Origin: Armillaria gallica
Taxonomy: Eukaryota; Basidiomycota; Agaricomycetes; Agaricales; Physalacriaceae
Assembly: GCA_037576215.1 (NCBI GenBank)
Contig: JBANDB010000007.1
Coordinates: 1,147,001 to 1,211,000, forward strand
Direction: 5' to 3'
Length of the DNA stretch: 64,000 bases
The notes under the pieces were generated by a model. That model worked only from the letters and a program-made list of their open reading frames with translations. It was not told the DNA's origin and ran no database searches. Below, piece after piece: positions 1 to 11,049 of this stretch. A program made the position numbers and the translations under genes. How positions within the stretch are numbered: position 1 is the stretch's first letter; each line of letters begins with the position of its first letter.

Positions 1-748
1 AACATAGGAAACACATCGTAGGTTATGCAGGGGTGTATCGTGGGTTTTGCGCAAGGTGGTAAATATTGATACTAAATCGATGTCAGTAAAAAACACATTC
101 GAGGGGGGGAAATGCATACTGTACGCATAGTTCGTTCACAGACTGAAACGAAGGTTAATGTATGGGCAGAGAGTTAACGACGTACCTCATAACAGTTGTT
201 CGTGTTTCCTGCACCCCGCTCCTCCATGCAAAGAGCGATTTAAGTCGGATTCTCAGTAACGCGTGGCGGAGATCACCTTGGTCTCGATGATCTTCAAGGG
301 TATGAGCCTCCGAAAGCAATGAATCGGTTGTGAACTACGCACCGCTCTCCAGACTCATGGTTGTCATTGGTAGCCCGTGACATCTTGTCGCATCTCTTCT
401 CTTTGAGTGAGTGCATCTCGTCCTGTAGCCAAAGTTCTGTAAAACGGCATCTCGGCGAAGCCAGAACAAGGCGGGATAACGCATACCTACGGATTTACAC
501 CCCGCGCCTCGATATCGCTGATACCGAGGCCGTTCATTGTTAAAATCACACAAGTGACGGCTATTCAGAGAGTTGAGAATCGATATCGCCAGGATAGAGG
601 ATCAGCCAGAGGCACGCGAAAGTGGCACGTATTATGTAAGTTATTCACGTGAGTCGTGGATTCGTTGGAGTTATTATTAACCTTCCAACGTTTCCTTTCC
701 TTTCTCCCGTCTTACCTGCCACCCACTCTACGAAACCCTGGTAGGCAA
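1..748. other. gene-free flank upstream of the FunK1 kinase
   Basis: I see no coding pattern that continues across plausible introns and no family motif here. The only open frames are about 60-70 codons and overlap on both strands. The last 90 bases are pyrimidine-rich (positions about 670-730), which fits the 5' leader of the kinase gene that follows. An upstream in-frame ATG at 656 would extend that protein by 31 residues with no recognisable sequence. Confidence 0.5.
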
Positions 749-3627
749 ATGGACCCTGCTACATCTTCTGACAATGAGTCTGCGTCGTTCCGGCCCCGCG
801 ATATCGATACAGTGAAGGAGACTCCTAGGAAGGTCAACAGCACCGAAACCAGGCGCCATGCGCGGGACAATATGTCCTACCATCGCGATATGGTTATCAA
901 AGACCTTTCTCCAACAATTCCCCAAGTTTCACTCCAATTCTACCAAGAATCCGTCCTTCCTCAAGTGGACGCACAGGACATCGATAATGTTTTCGACGAG
1001 CTTGTGAAGCGCAAAGTGTTATTGGATGGGCGATGGAAACACTTCCCGAAGACGCCCTCAGAAAGCGGGGTGAACGAGAATGCAGCTTTCCAACCCATGC
1101 AGGAACTCTGGAAGGACGTTGTTGCTGCAGCTCGCGCTGCTGTCTCCCCGCCGAAGGCCACCATCTTTATGGAGACAAGAGCCGACGAAAGCGCCTTGTC
1201 GGAGGGAAGAAACGGTGGTTTCAAGTCAGATGGACATACGAGACTGCGTGCGTCAAGGAAAGCGCGTGTTGTGACGAAGAACTCTGCTACACTGGGTAAC
1301 CAGCTACACAACGCCGGTGGGAGCAGCAAAGTAAGTGGCATCGTGTGTCATAGTAATCATAGGGCTTACGTCTGTGTAGGACTTGATGGCCTGTGATCTG
1401 GCCACTATTGAAGAATACAAATTGAGGAACCGTGTGCGGGATCTACGTGACGTGATTCGTCTTCAATTTTTTTCTTCTTTCTTTGCCTGATCGACAATGC
1501 TAGAATGTCAGGAAGATCTCTGGCAATGCCGCGCAAATTTTATACTCCGACCCTTGCCGTAAATTTATCCGTGGTACCACTATCGGGGACGTGTCGACGA
1601 GGTTCTGGTTTTTTTCAAGATCGCATGTTTTTGTCACAGAGGCTTTCGATTTCATCTTGGTTCGTGCTCACTGATGTCTCTTTGGTTGTTTTCACAGTGC
1701 TCATCGCCACTCAGAATCCCCGCCCCCTCATTCATTATATCATCTCTCTCGTCTTTGCCTCTTTGAAAGATCTCGGGTTTGATCCTACGGTCCGGCGCGT
1801 TGCAGTACCGTTGCAAGAATCTCCTGGGAATAATACCCAATACGCGATCCAATACGATTATCGCGTCGGTAGCCATATATATCGAACCGTGGAGTGTCTG
1901 AGCTCCTTCCGTGCGGCCGGTCTGATCAGCCGCGGCAGTCGAGTGTGGAAGGTTTATCGTGTTGGCGACCCAGAGGATAAGTATTACGCTTTGAAAGATG
2001 TCTGGATCCCTGATGACGCCATGACTGAAGACGAAATACAGCGGTCCGCCTTCGAATCTATCCAGAACTCTCTCACAGACCAGGTGGACTTCAAGCAATA
2101 CTCCGTCGAGATTGAGGAATGTGAACTGGTAGCTTGGAATAGCGAGGTTGATAGAACCAGCTCTTTCATGAGGAGGCAACTTCCCGATCAGTTCCACACT
2201 TTCCTAATCGGCACCCTCGCGTCGTCTGATTCTTCTGACAGAGGAATGCCATCACGAGTAACGGGTTCTACGATCGCGACACCAAAGGGCGCACCTGACG
2301 GGGGGCCCGCAGAGGCGGAAATGAATCCAAGATATCGGTATGGCAACAAGAAGCACTGTCGTATCATATACAAGGACGTTGGCGAGCCCTTGGATTCGCT
2401 GACGCATCCTCACGAAGTGCTACGAGCACTGGAAAGTGCTACAAGAGGTGCGGTTCTGTTCCTGGTCGCCCTTGATGTTGTATTTATACCAGGGACGCTG
2501 CCAGGGCTGATGTGGATGCACAAGAGCGGATATGTGCACCGGGACCTCAGTGGTGGGAATCTAATTTGGATGAAAGGTTTGAACATCACCAAAATAACGG
2601 ATATGGAATATGGAAAGAAATTTCTGTCTAACCAAGGCATTGGGGATAGGAAAACGGTCAGCTAATAACTTTGGATTGACTGATTGACTGACATTAATAG
2701 CAGGGTACCGCCATTTCCATGCCGGTTGAAATTCAAACGCAGGGTTACCTGTTTCTTCCACGGATGACGTTCACCGTTGACTCGCACACCATACTTGGCG
2801 AGGATGAGGCCGAAGAGACAAACTCCGTCGAAGGAACTGAGGAAGAATCTCTAGTTCCTTCGACGCCTGACACCGACGCCCCTTCTGCCTATATTCCTCA
2901 CAACTTTCTCCACGACCTAGAATCCCTATGGTGGATTGGGGAGCATGCGCTATTCTCTTCTGTCCCAGCCTCCGGAAAGGTTCCCCGTGTAGCCCAACAG
3001 GTTTCAAGCTACAAAATCCTCTTTCCACACTCCTCTGGTGGGTCTAACACCCGTACTACATTTCTATCGACCCATCAAGTGCATGCCCGACACATCGCGT
3101 TTCTTCCGGCCCAGTATGCCAAGGCAGCGAAAGCCTTATCAAAGGCCAGAATGTTCTTAGAAAGCCACTATACCCGCCTGGAAGCGGAACCAAACTTTCC
3201 CAACGTTGAACATTCAAAATTCGCACCGATATATGACCTCAGCTCCTACTTCACATCTGCCCATAACCTCATGTACAAGGATAACACAACACCCATAACA
3301 TCACATGATGACTATCTTCGTTTGCAAGTGCGACCTGATTACGACTCGGACCAGGAGGTTATGGAGGACACCTCGCAAGTTGCGCAGTTAACTGGCACTG
3401 TCTGTGGCCAAGAGGAGGAGAACGAAGAGTTTCCTGCTGTCGCACTTAGTCAGGATCCGCCGCCTCCAGATGGGCACGAGGATGAAGAGGATCTCGCTGA
3501 TATACGTGAGGACAACAAGGTTCGACGTTCTTCTCTGTCTCAGACTGGCCACACCGAGAGACCAGACCAAGAATTACGAGCCCATAATGTACCGAACACA
3601 CATGGGAAACGGCCAGCTCATGGGTGA
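749..3627 (+). CDS. FunK1-type fungal protein kinase
   Basis: Putative serine/threonine-type kinase of the fungal FunK1 family, greatly expanded in Agaricomycetes; substrates are unknown. Inferred exons are 749-1330, 1380-1451, 1504-1659, 1715-2447, 2505-2656 and 2704-3627. They sum to 873 codons with no frame break, giving an 872-residue protein. The N-terminal part carries the usual family lead-in. The kinase N-lobe region follows, with SRVWKVYR and YYALKDVW. The catalytic loop is HRDLSGGN near 2539-2562, and ITDMEYGK lies in the DFG-like position, as D-x-E, usual in this family. The C-terminal lobe has HDLESLWWIGEHALF. An acidic low-complexity tail (about 3340-3540) ends the protein. The start at 749 is my choice; ATG 656 is in frame. 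Exon boundaries were set by frame continuity and by family resemblance (for example NVRKISGNAAQILYSDPCRK after the second intron). No neighbouring gene suggests a pathway. Confidence 0.86.
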
Positions 3628-4738
3628 TATTCAGATTGGGCGTCGTGTTGCTGCAAATTACTCTTTACTCTTGATCCCCCATTACCGTTTAAATAATGTA
3701 GATACCGTGTCTGTAACTTATACCCCTAGACTTCCCTTGTCGAAGAAATCGTTGACAGGTTAACACTGAATTCTTGAGGCTCGCTTGCTTTTGAGTCCGT
3801 ATGTAGGTGGTCAAGCTCATGCTTCTCACATATTTTCTTGTTCGGATCTTGGATAAGTTTATACATAATCCGATTATTCACGGATCTCCTCACGTTATTT
3901 AGCTAGTCAGAGATGAACCAAGCTTAAGATACGTTTACGAACGTTTTGAGGAAAAAGATTCTATACCCTGTACGGCGGATCAGAAGGGTTGATCAAGAAG
4001 ATAGTAGACTGACGAGGGCGATATGGAAGCAAAGAAGGAGAATTATATTGATGATACTACTGGTGTACAAAGAGTAAAGACTACAAAGCATGATGCGAAA
4101 GAATTAAAAGTTGTTGTTGAAAGTCCTGAAGGAACTCGCGGCTCAAGAAAGAAAAAACCACGCAAGATCGTGAGCAACCAAGGCACTCCCCGTTCCGAGG
4201 GCACGCACTGGCGAATCCACTCCCCAATTGTGCCGACCAGAGACTAGCTGTTGTATATGCCCAAAAGAATGGCATGACCCTTGACGATGGCGCGCTAGAA
4301 TCAAAAGGCATCAGTCTAAGAAGACCCAGGGAAGATAAACGACACACCATACACAAAGCACCACTCGACATCGAACACCACACCCAGGCCATCCTCCACA
4401 CCGTCTCTTCATTCAGCTGCACGGGATGAAGCTGAAGGACGGCGTCGCGTTCAGCTATCCACATCTTGAAGGTTGGCTTTATTACTCAGAAATAATCGAT
4501 AGCATGAGAATACCGCGTATCCTCGACCATTTTGGGTGGGAAAAGGGAGCCGAATCTGGATAGCGCGGACGTTGCAAATCAAACTCCATAGAGTGCAGGA
4601 ACGGTTAGCTCGACACATGCGCGTCAGCACAAGGACTCGGAGACGTCCTTTGTGATGCTACTCCCCTTTGAAAAAAGAAAGGATACGAAGGAGCATTAAC
4701 TAAGAAACGAGATCAGAAAGAAATGAAGGGAATACAGC
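3628..4738. other. intergenic stretch, no supported gene
   Basis: Short frames only. A 74-codon lysine-rich frame at 4023-4247 has no family signature and no exon continuation I can find. The stretch leads into the monooxygenase fragment and may hold its unrecognisable remains. Confidence 0.4.
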
Positions 4739-4741
4739 TTG

Positions 4742-5092
4742 CACCTTCACCGGCTCGTAGGCGACGCCGCCCATGCCGCCGCCCCCGATCCCTGCCAGGG
4801 CGCGTCCGTGGCACTCGAGGACGTCCAAATGCTCGCCATACTCCTTCGCCACTACTCCTGCGACCTCCCCAAGGTGGCTAAGGCGTACGAGGATATGAGG
4901 ATCCCCCGCGTAGGAAGGATCCTCAGATTGGGGAGACGGAACGGTGATGGGAAGCGTGAGATCAGCTGGTTCAGAGCAGCGGTTAGGGATCTGATGATGT
5001 GGGTTATCTGTACGCTCTTCTTCCTCCCTGTTTTCGTTCACCTTTGGGTCGGTGAGTACAATCCATGTTCTCAAGAATCCTGCGTACAGTGT
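4742..5092 (+). pseudogene. FAD-dependent monooxygenase fragment (C-terminal part)
   Basis: Remnant of a FAD-binding aromatic hydroxylase (salicylate-hydroxylase-like family). The frame contains LVGDAAHA, the conserved GD motif that contacts the FAD ribose/pyrophosphate. It is followed by QGASVALEDVQMLAILL, the usual helix after that motif, and by a K-AYEDMRIPR segment typical of the family. Nothing upstream encodes the N-terminal GxGxxG dinucleotide fold or the substrate domain, so only about 110 of the usual 400-450 residues remain. The end runs into a hydrophobic stretch (MMWVICTLFFLPVFV). I infer a pseudogene; a very divergent multi-exon gene is less likely. Confidence 0.6.
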
Positions 5093-5259
5093 GATTAGTG
5101 GAAGACGCAGATGGTCATACTTGACAACCTACCTCGAACCCGAGCAACTCGTAGGCGCCCCAGTTCGGAGAAAGGCCGACTGACCACAATATCGAAATGC
5201 TCGCTAGATCAAGTTGCACCGCACAGTTTATGTAGAGGTAGTGAGTTGCATATGGAAGA

Positions 5260-5930
5260 GATTCAGAGCGTGGTCGACGATGAATCGCGCCTCCAAACTC
5301 CTGCACAATGGCTTGCGACATGCTAGCTTCTTCGTTCCATGGGTGGTTGCCAAAACACGCTACAGGGTGAAGGCGCTAACATAGGATGAGGGAAAGACTG
5401 GCATAAGGATGCCGCAGTAGAAACCTGGTGCAGTAATGTTTCGTGGGCGCGACAACGACATTGGTCCCAGCCGCGGCATACATCGAAAGAAGCTGTCCAT
5501 ATGCTTCGTTACTTGATGGAGCACCTGCGCCAATCAAAGAGGAATCGAGAGCCGCATCGACACTAGTCACTCCAACTCTCCGCTGCTGTCGGCGGTCGTC
5601 CCATCCATGGATCATCTCTCTCGCTGAAAAGGGGATACGGTCGTCTCAACGCAAAATTGGCACGGCACGCTGAGGTCAAGATACACGGCGTTGGTGAGGG
5701 GTAGATGCCTATTGAATGGATTGGGATGGGTATGGACATTGGAATGCCAGTAAGCTCTGAAAGAACCGAAGATGTTGTGCAACTGTTGTGGCGGTACGGA
5801 AGTTACCGGTCTCGCGTTCCTCCCAAAGAGGACTCCAAGTTCGAAGTTCCTTCTTAAGTACCCCTTCCTCCAATGTTTCACTTTGCTGTTTCCCCTTCAC
5901 TTTATCTATCTATTCGCACAATGTATTTTC
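5260..5930. repeat. duplicated unidentified segment, copy 1
   Basis: Parts of this stretch match 11050-11760 in the same orientation. The clearest are CCAAACTCCTGC near 5300 (also near 11069) and a block around 5765-5925 (also around 11585-11740) that includes GAAGATGTTGTG and CCCTTCCT. On the minus strand there is an open frame with a hydrophobic segment (about 5376-5615), but I do not recognise a family. It is probably an old segmental copy of a gene or promoter region, now decayed. Confidence 0.45.
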
Positions 5931-6999
5931 TGTCCATGATTTTCATTTCTGCAGCATTTATTCAAATGAAATCGCGTGGTTACGTGGTTTTCTCCGCTCC
6001 TTCTGACTTCACCTCTTGTCGATCCTCGACATCTCTAACGAATGGCTAGCTCCCAGTATGATGAGTCGCCAGTTAATGTGAGCCCAACACGCAAGATCAT
6101 GGCGTCGTGCGCCATACCCGAACCGAAACAAGAGCCCCAACATCGATAGGCGAGTTCTCACTTGTCCCGCACTCCAGAACATTGGTGATTGATTATTACG
6201 CGACGCCCATTTTATTTCTGCTCGTCATAACGTCTGTATATGCAGGAAGCGAGAGCTTGGTACGTCTTTGCGCCTTTGCGTCCCATTAGTCGGACCCATA
6301 GTCGCGAAGATTACCGTCATATTCGTGTGCTGCAGCCTTGGTATTACAATAGCTGCGACCGCGCCCACACATGTTGCGCACGTGTAGACGGGATATGGTG
6401 CCACGCATGCGGAAAGATTCACCCAAAGGTTAGTACTCTCTCCAGTGTGTATATCCTCCTCCTGTATAACGCTCAACAAAGTATCAGATCACATTCTCAT
6501 CGAGGGACCTGACTACTATAGTGCGCGTGTACTCAAGTCGTCTCGGCTTTGTAAGTTTTACTCAACAAAGGTATGTTGTTACAGGGCTCTTCATACTTAC
6601 TTACTGATATATTGTCCTTCCAGCCACTGTTAATCCTTTTACTGTTTCTTTTCCTCATAATATGCTTTACCGAATGTTTTCCTTAGGCTACTCAATGACT
6701 ACTGCAGGTCTGATACTAGGTACCGGCCCATGAGTTGGTCAGGTATGTGCTCGATAAGCATTATCTTTCCGTATGCTGACGTTTTCCTCCTTCGTGGGTA
6801 GAATTTCATATTGGTGGCCAAAGTGACACGATCCGGAGTCTCCGACCCGTAACAAGAAAATTGCATACATGCTGCTCATACATAATGAGGAGCTGCAAGC
6901 GGACACATCAACCGTTATCAACTTTCGGGATGCTAAACGGTCAGGAGACGCAAAGTCGACGTCGATAATACATTGAACGTATTGCATATATTCATCAAG
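5931..6999. other. intergenic stretch, no supported gene
   Basis: Only short, overlapping frames on both strands and no motif. It separates the duplicated segment from the 3' end of the first HET copy, whose homology begins near 6990. Confidence 0.4.
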
Positions 7000-7002
7000 C
7001 AA

Positions 7003-7092
7003 GAAAGGTAGTAGACCTGAAACGCGGTCCCTCGATTCAATGAGCAAGCGTCGATTGTATCGAGGGACCGCGTTTCAGGTCTAGAAAGGTAG
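7003..7092. mobile_element. 72-bp hairpin MITE with 9-bp target-site duplication
   Basis: Positions 7012-7036 and 7059-7083 are perfect 25-bp inverted repeats separated by 22 bases. The 9-mer GAAAGGTAG lies directly against both ends, at 7003-7011 and 7084-7092. The related HET copy near 12702 reads TCATCAAGCGAGAAAGGTAATAG with a single GAAAGGTA and no hairpin, so the empty-site structure is visible in the same window. Long terminal inverted repeats plus a 9-bp duplication are typical of Mutator-like non-autonomous elements. The superfamily is inferred; the insertion structure is seen directly. Confidence 0.85.
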
Positions 7093-8903
7093 TATCAACC
7101 TTTGTAGCAATGTGCTCCAACACGAATGACACTGTGTCTTTGTCTCTACATTGCAAATACCGACAATTTTTTGAACCTCTGATCTCCACCCGATTACCCA
7201 GTGCATAAAGCTGGATTCCCATACTTGCGGGCCTAGCAATGTGTATAATCCGTCCGGAATTGGACACTGATGATACACAACAATCGTGAATGCATGCTCT
7301 GTCCCCGTGTTGTCTTCAACAACAAAGTTTCCATGTCGCTCTTGCCCTTGGCAGTTTCCTACATCAAACAATCTTCGCACCAGGGCCGATTCAATGATGT
7401 ATCCATTGCGGTATGAGTTGATCTTAATGCCTGCAATAACCGATGACTGAACCCAGGCATGACCCGTATTCTTGCACAGCCTGAGTGGAAGTGTCTCAGT
7501 CATAACCTGCTTCCATGATGGTTGCCAACTTTTGGGTCCAGGTTTGGGATGTAGGAAGAGTATATCTGCCAGGTACCATCCTGATACCACATCCATCAAC
7601 ACTATCCATGCATCGTTTTCAGACTGGGTTTCATGGTATGCTGGGATAGAGTCTGAACCCAGAAGATATGCCATCCCAGCAATTTTATCCACAGAATGTG
7701 TTGACACCCGCTTCTGCATCTCTGACAGCACACTATACAAGCTCCCTTGGTCTATCTTCTTCAGTGATGAGAGTTTCTTTGCAAACCTTTCCCATAGCTC
7801 CTCATCACCGGTGTCCCCACCAATGATTGGGTATCTGCTGATCTCCTGCAGTGTCCACGCAAGCTTGAACCAACATCGGTCACTCTCAAGGTCATCAGCA
7901 TCAGAACATAATGGCCGTCCCAGCCCACTCAAGTAGCACACCATGCTTTGTTGGAATATGGCAATCCGGCATCATGCCGATCTTGCTTATTAAGGAAGAA
8001 GAAGGAGGAAATGTATAGAAGATTCTAGTAAAATAGCATTTAGTATAAAAGTAGGTACAGTAGTGTACATCTTCATGCGTTTGCAGAGCTCAGCCAAGCG
8101 CAATATTATTGGCTCGACACCGCACATGTATATACTGGGAACAAACTGATCACCCGTTTTATGACATGCTTTCGGCCCTGTTGTACACATTTCCAATGGT
8201 GGGCACATCCACTCTCCACTCTTCCTCATGTCCCTGAGGCCCCCCTTTTGTCTCAGGCAGAGTACATCAAGCCACACATACTCTGCTCCCAGATTCAGCA
8301 TCTCAATCCAAATGAGATCCCGACTGGTGCCTTTAGGGACCGGTACAGGCCACTCGCACCCATTGATGGGCATCAGTGTAGCCTTGCGATCTTCTTCGTC
8401 CATCCATCCATGCGATATTCCCCATGGCCATCGTCGGGCAACCCACCATGGTACTACCCGGTTACTACACAGATCCCAGACACACCGAGGGGGTACATGT
8501 GGGGAGATGATTCTGTCTTCGATGAGCACATCTTGCAGCATCTCTTGATGCCACAATTCGTGATTGGATAATTCATCTACAATGTCAGTTAAGTCGTTGT
8601 CCCAGAATGGGCGGAGATTGGCATATGCAGTGCCAAAGTCAAACTCTTTTAAGCAGTCCCCAAGAGCGGAGTCTACCTCTGTGAACAGGGTGAATGATGT
8701 GCCAAGTATGGTGTCGAGCTTCTCTGAGTGCCGAGGTCGGAGCAGGGAGTGTCGGCAAGAGTGGATGGTATGACGGGTTTCCTGCTGGTGTATGACCGCT
8801 GCTTAAGTACTGGAATGGATACCTCTTGGCCTGTCTCAGTGGGAGCGGACAGTGTGACCTGCAAGAATAGTGCAAATCGGGAGCTTGAAAAACAAGCTCC
8901 CAT
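7084..8903 (-). pseudogene. HET-domain gene, copy 1 (interrupted)
   Basis: Relic of a heterokaryon-incompatibility (HET) domain protein, a class of fungal non-self recognition and cell-death regulators. Reading down the minus strand, ATG at 8903 opens MGACFSSSRF. Then come an exon-like join at VTLSAP, the family lead IPVLKQRSYTSRKPVIPS, the hallmark AEYVWLDVLCLRQ and, after the break, WFKLAWTLQE. The C-terminal half (7944 to 7081) is open and ends after IGWRSEVQKIV. Against the paralogue at 12711-14237 I see a 1-bp deletion near 8225 that shifts the frame after the DVLCLRQ region, a 215-bp insertion at 7950-8164, and the 72-bp hairpin at the 3' end. At least the first two would abolish the full-length protein. 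Two separate truncated products cannot be excluded. Confidence 0.82.
7942..8172. mobile_element. 215-bp insertion with 8-bp target-site duplication
   Basis: CATGCTTT occurs at 7942-7949 and 8165-8172, directly flanking a 215-bp block (7950-8164) that is absent from both other HET copies. Removing the block and one copy of the 8-mer restores the HET reading NRAESMVCYLSG across the junction. The insert is AT-rich, has stops in all HET-relevant frames and no obvious terminal inverted repeats (ends GTTGGAATATGG and CCCGTTTTATGA). An 8-bp duplication is typical of hAT elements, but a SINE or another small element is possible. Confidence 0.8.
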
Positions 8904-9749
8904 CACATACATTGCGGGGTGCGATAGCCTCCGTACATACAGTACAAGTACAATACATGAAATGTAATAAAGGGTGAGGAGGGCGGGCGACGAAAAAATG
9001 GATGGTGAAGTGGTTTTCTGGCTCCAAGGATTAATGGACTGAGAGACTATGGTAAAACAATCTACACTTGATGTTAACCTATGAAAAAATGAGAGTAGAG
9101 GCGAAGCCTCACCAGGCGCACAAGATATGATTAAAAGCTCGTAAAATAGATAAATAGGCAAAGCCTGTGCAGCCTGGCATTGGAGAAACCTTGTATAAGC
9201 ATGTGAATGGGCGAGCGAGCGATGCTCTGCTCACCTTGGATCGTGGCGCGAAGGATGGAGAGAAGTAAGACAACTGCCCCGATGTCTCTCAAAATTTCAG
9301 CCTCCGCCAGAAATCCGGCACTGAAAGATGAGACAGGACAGCAGCCCCATTACCTGGAATGAAGCGGCGCTTCTAGGCGGAGCCTGGCAAGACGTGGCGG
9401 TGCCAATGAGCATTGACGACGCTGCAGAGGCCTACGAAAATGCTCCTTACCCTTGGAACCCGCGTTTACGACGAGAGCATCTCAATATAGTACTTGAGGT
9501 GTGCAATATATTATGTATTGCCTTCTTTTCATGCGTTCACATGCTTACCCTTTCATGATCGTGCTCATAGATTCGAATATCATCAATATAACGTTCATGC
9601 CATTTACTCCTATAATAGCTATCCATTTTGAGTATTCCTGGCCCTAGCGAACATAAGGACATTGGATATTGCAACTAACATGAATGCACATACTTTAGGG
9701 AGTTTAGAATGTTGATGGGGTATGGTACCGACTCGTGGTTGGGCGCTGA

Positions 9750-9918
9750 AGCTGTATCGAAAGGATTAGGCGCCAAGTCCTATGACGCGAACTGTGACAG
9801 GCACGCTGCTGCCATCAAGCAACGTAGACGCCCTGGAATTCAATCCCGGCCTGCCGGAAGAGGACGTGTTATTGCTGAGACTTTGAGACGAACGCACAAG
9901 TACGTACAGAAACAGTAG
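9750..9918 (+). repeat. duplicated unidentified coding-like segment, copy 1
   Basis: This block resembles 17266-17436 in the same orientation, sharing AAGAGGACGTGTTATTG, AAAGGATTAG and a CAGAAACAGT end. The shared translation of the other copy reads RPGNRFRPAKRGRVID; here it reads RPGIQSRPAGRGRVIA. I do not recognise the family. Both copies lie beyond the N-terminal end of a minus-strand HET relic, so HET and this segment were probably duplicated together. Confidence 0.5.
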
Positions 9919-10224
9919 CTTAGAGTATTTGACATGCATCACCCCTCAGTATTACAAGGAAATGAGCGGCAACAAAAGACTAATCTGATTTAGGAAGACG
10001 TCATGATGTCACTCCAATATCCGACGACCATGCCTGTGATAGAAACTGAACCTCAGGCTGCTCGACGTCACTCCAGTCTCCCCATACCAACCACAGTCTC
10101 ATTCAGACGAATACCTCGACAGCCCTGTGATGAATTTGGTACAAGAATGGATATGGAGCAGTTATCCTTGGGGCTAGAGAAACTGAGGGACCAGTAAGCG
10201 CAATTTAAGTGACCAATGAGTCCG

Positions 10225-10730
10225 CAAGACTTACGGCGGTGACGGAGTCTGGTCTTTGACAGAGGTGATACTGATAAGAAACACAGATGCTGAGTTTGGA
10301 GCTTCAGGTTGCTTGGAAGGAATTGGCGCGACAACCATCCTACGCTGACTGTCATAGTGTGTCGACATTGGCGCATATATAGGTATCGACGCTGGTGTGG
10401 ATTTGAGTTGATTCTCCTTGGCTTTCCAATACAAATTCTTGTCCTTGTGTGGGCACGAAGCTGCCTGCAGATGAGCGACGTTACCCATACGGACTGAAAA
10501 TATGCTCACTATAGAGCACCGGCCCTACCTCCTCCAACATCTTTCCATTGCCAGAAAATCGCATAGTTGGAAGTCGTTGGCCATTTTGGACTTTACCTCG
10601 CATTCTGTGTCGAATGGAAGGCCTTGAGGTCGTGCCGGTTTGTTTGTATACCGCAGCTTTGCCTTGTTTCTTGTCCAAGGAGGATGGGGAAGGATGGGAG
10701 TGGGTGTTCGAGGAAAGAGAGTCTGCACGA
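10225..10730 (-). pseudogene. decayed Sae2/Ctp1 fragment, copy 1 (central part)
   Basis: The minus strand carries FDTECEVKSKM, FSGNGKMLEEVGP and DKNLYWKAKENQLKST, in that order but in different frames. They match FDTECKAKSKM, LSGNGKMLEEMGP and DKNLYKQDKENQLKST of the intact Sae2-like gene at 25102-27252. The coiled-coil N-terminus and the conserved C-terminal SAE2 domain are not seen. Frames shift between the blocks, so this is a relic. It lies about 15 kb from its parent and in opposite orientation to it. Confidence 0.8.
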
Positions 10731-11049
10731 GAGTAGATTAGCCACGAGAATCAAACTAAGAACAGAGATGCCTCACCTTCAGAAAAGATTACTACAGACT
10801 GCGTGTCATATGAGACTCTGTCGAGCACGAACACGTCGTAGCCCGTGTACTGAGGTCTCGTGGATGCACGTAAAGAAAACTGTTTGGTGAATCATGAAAT
10901 CCTGAAATCGTAACAAAAATAAGCAAGTAAGATGATAACAAGGTTACCAACATCGACGCATGAGATTACGAGCTTTATATAATGAGTTGCTGATCCCGTC
11001 GACGTACATTAGGGATAGTGGATGTCGATGGATGAGGCTCAGTGCGTGG

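Noticed and set aside
1505..1714. continuous frame starting MSGRSLAMPRK as an independent start of the kinase
   Set aside because: The overlapping frame gives the family sequence NVRKISGNAAQILYSDPCRK with proper splice borders, so this ATG frame is a shadow until 1715.
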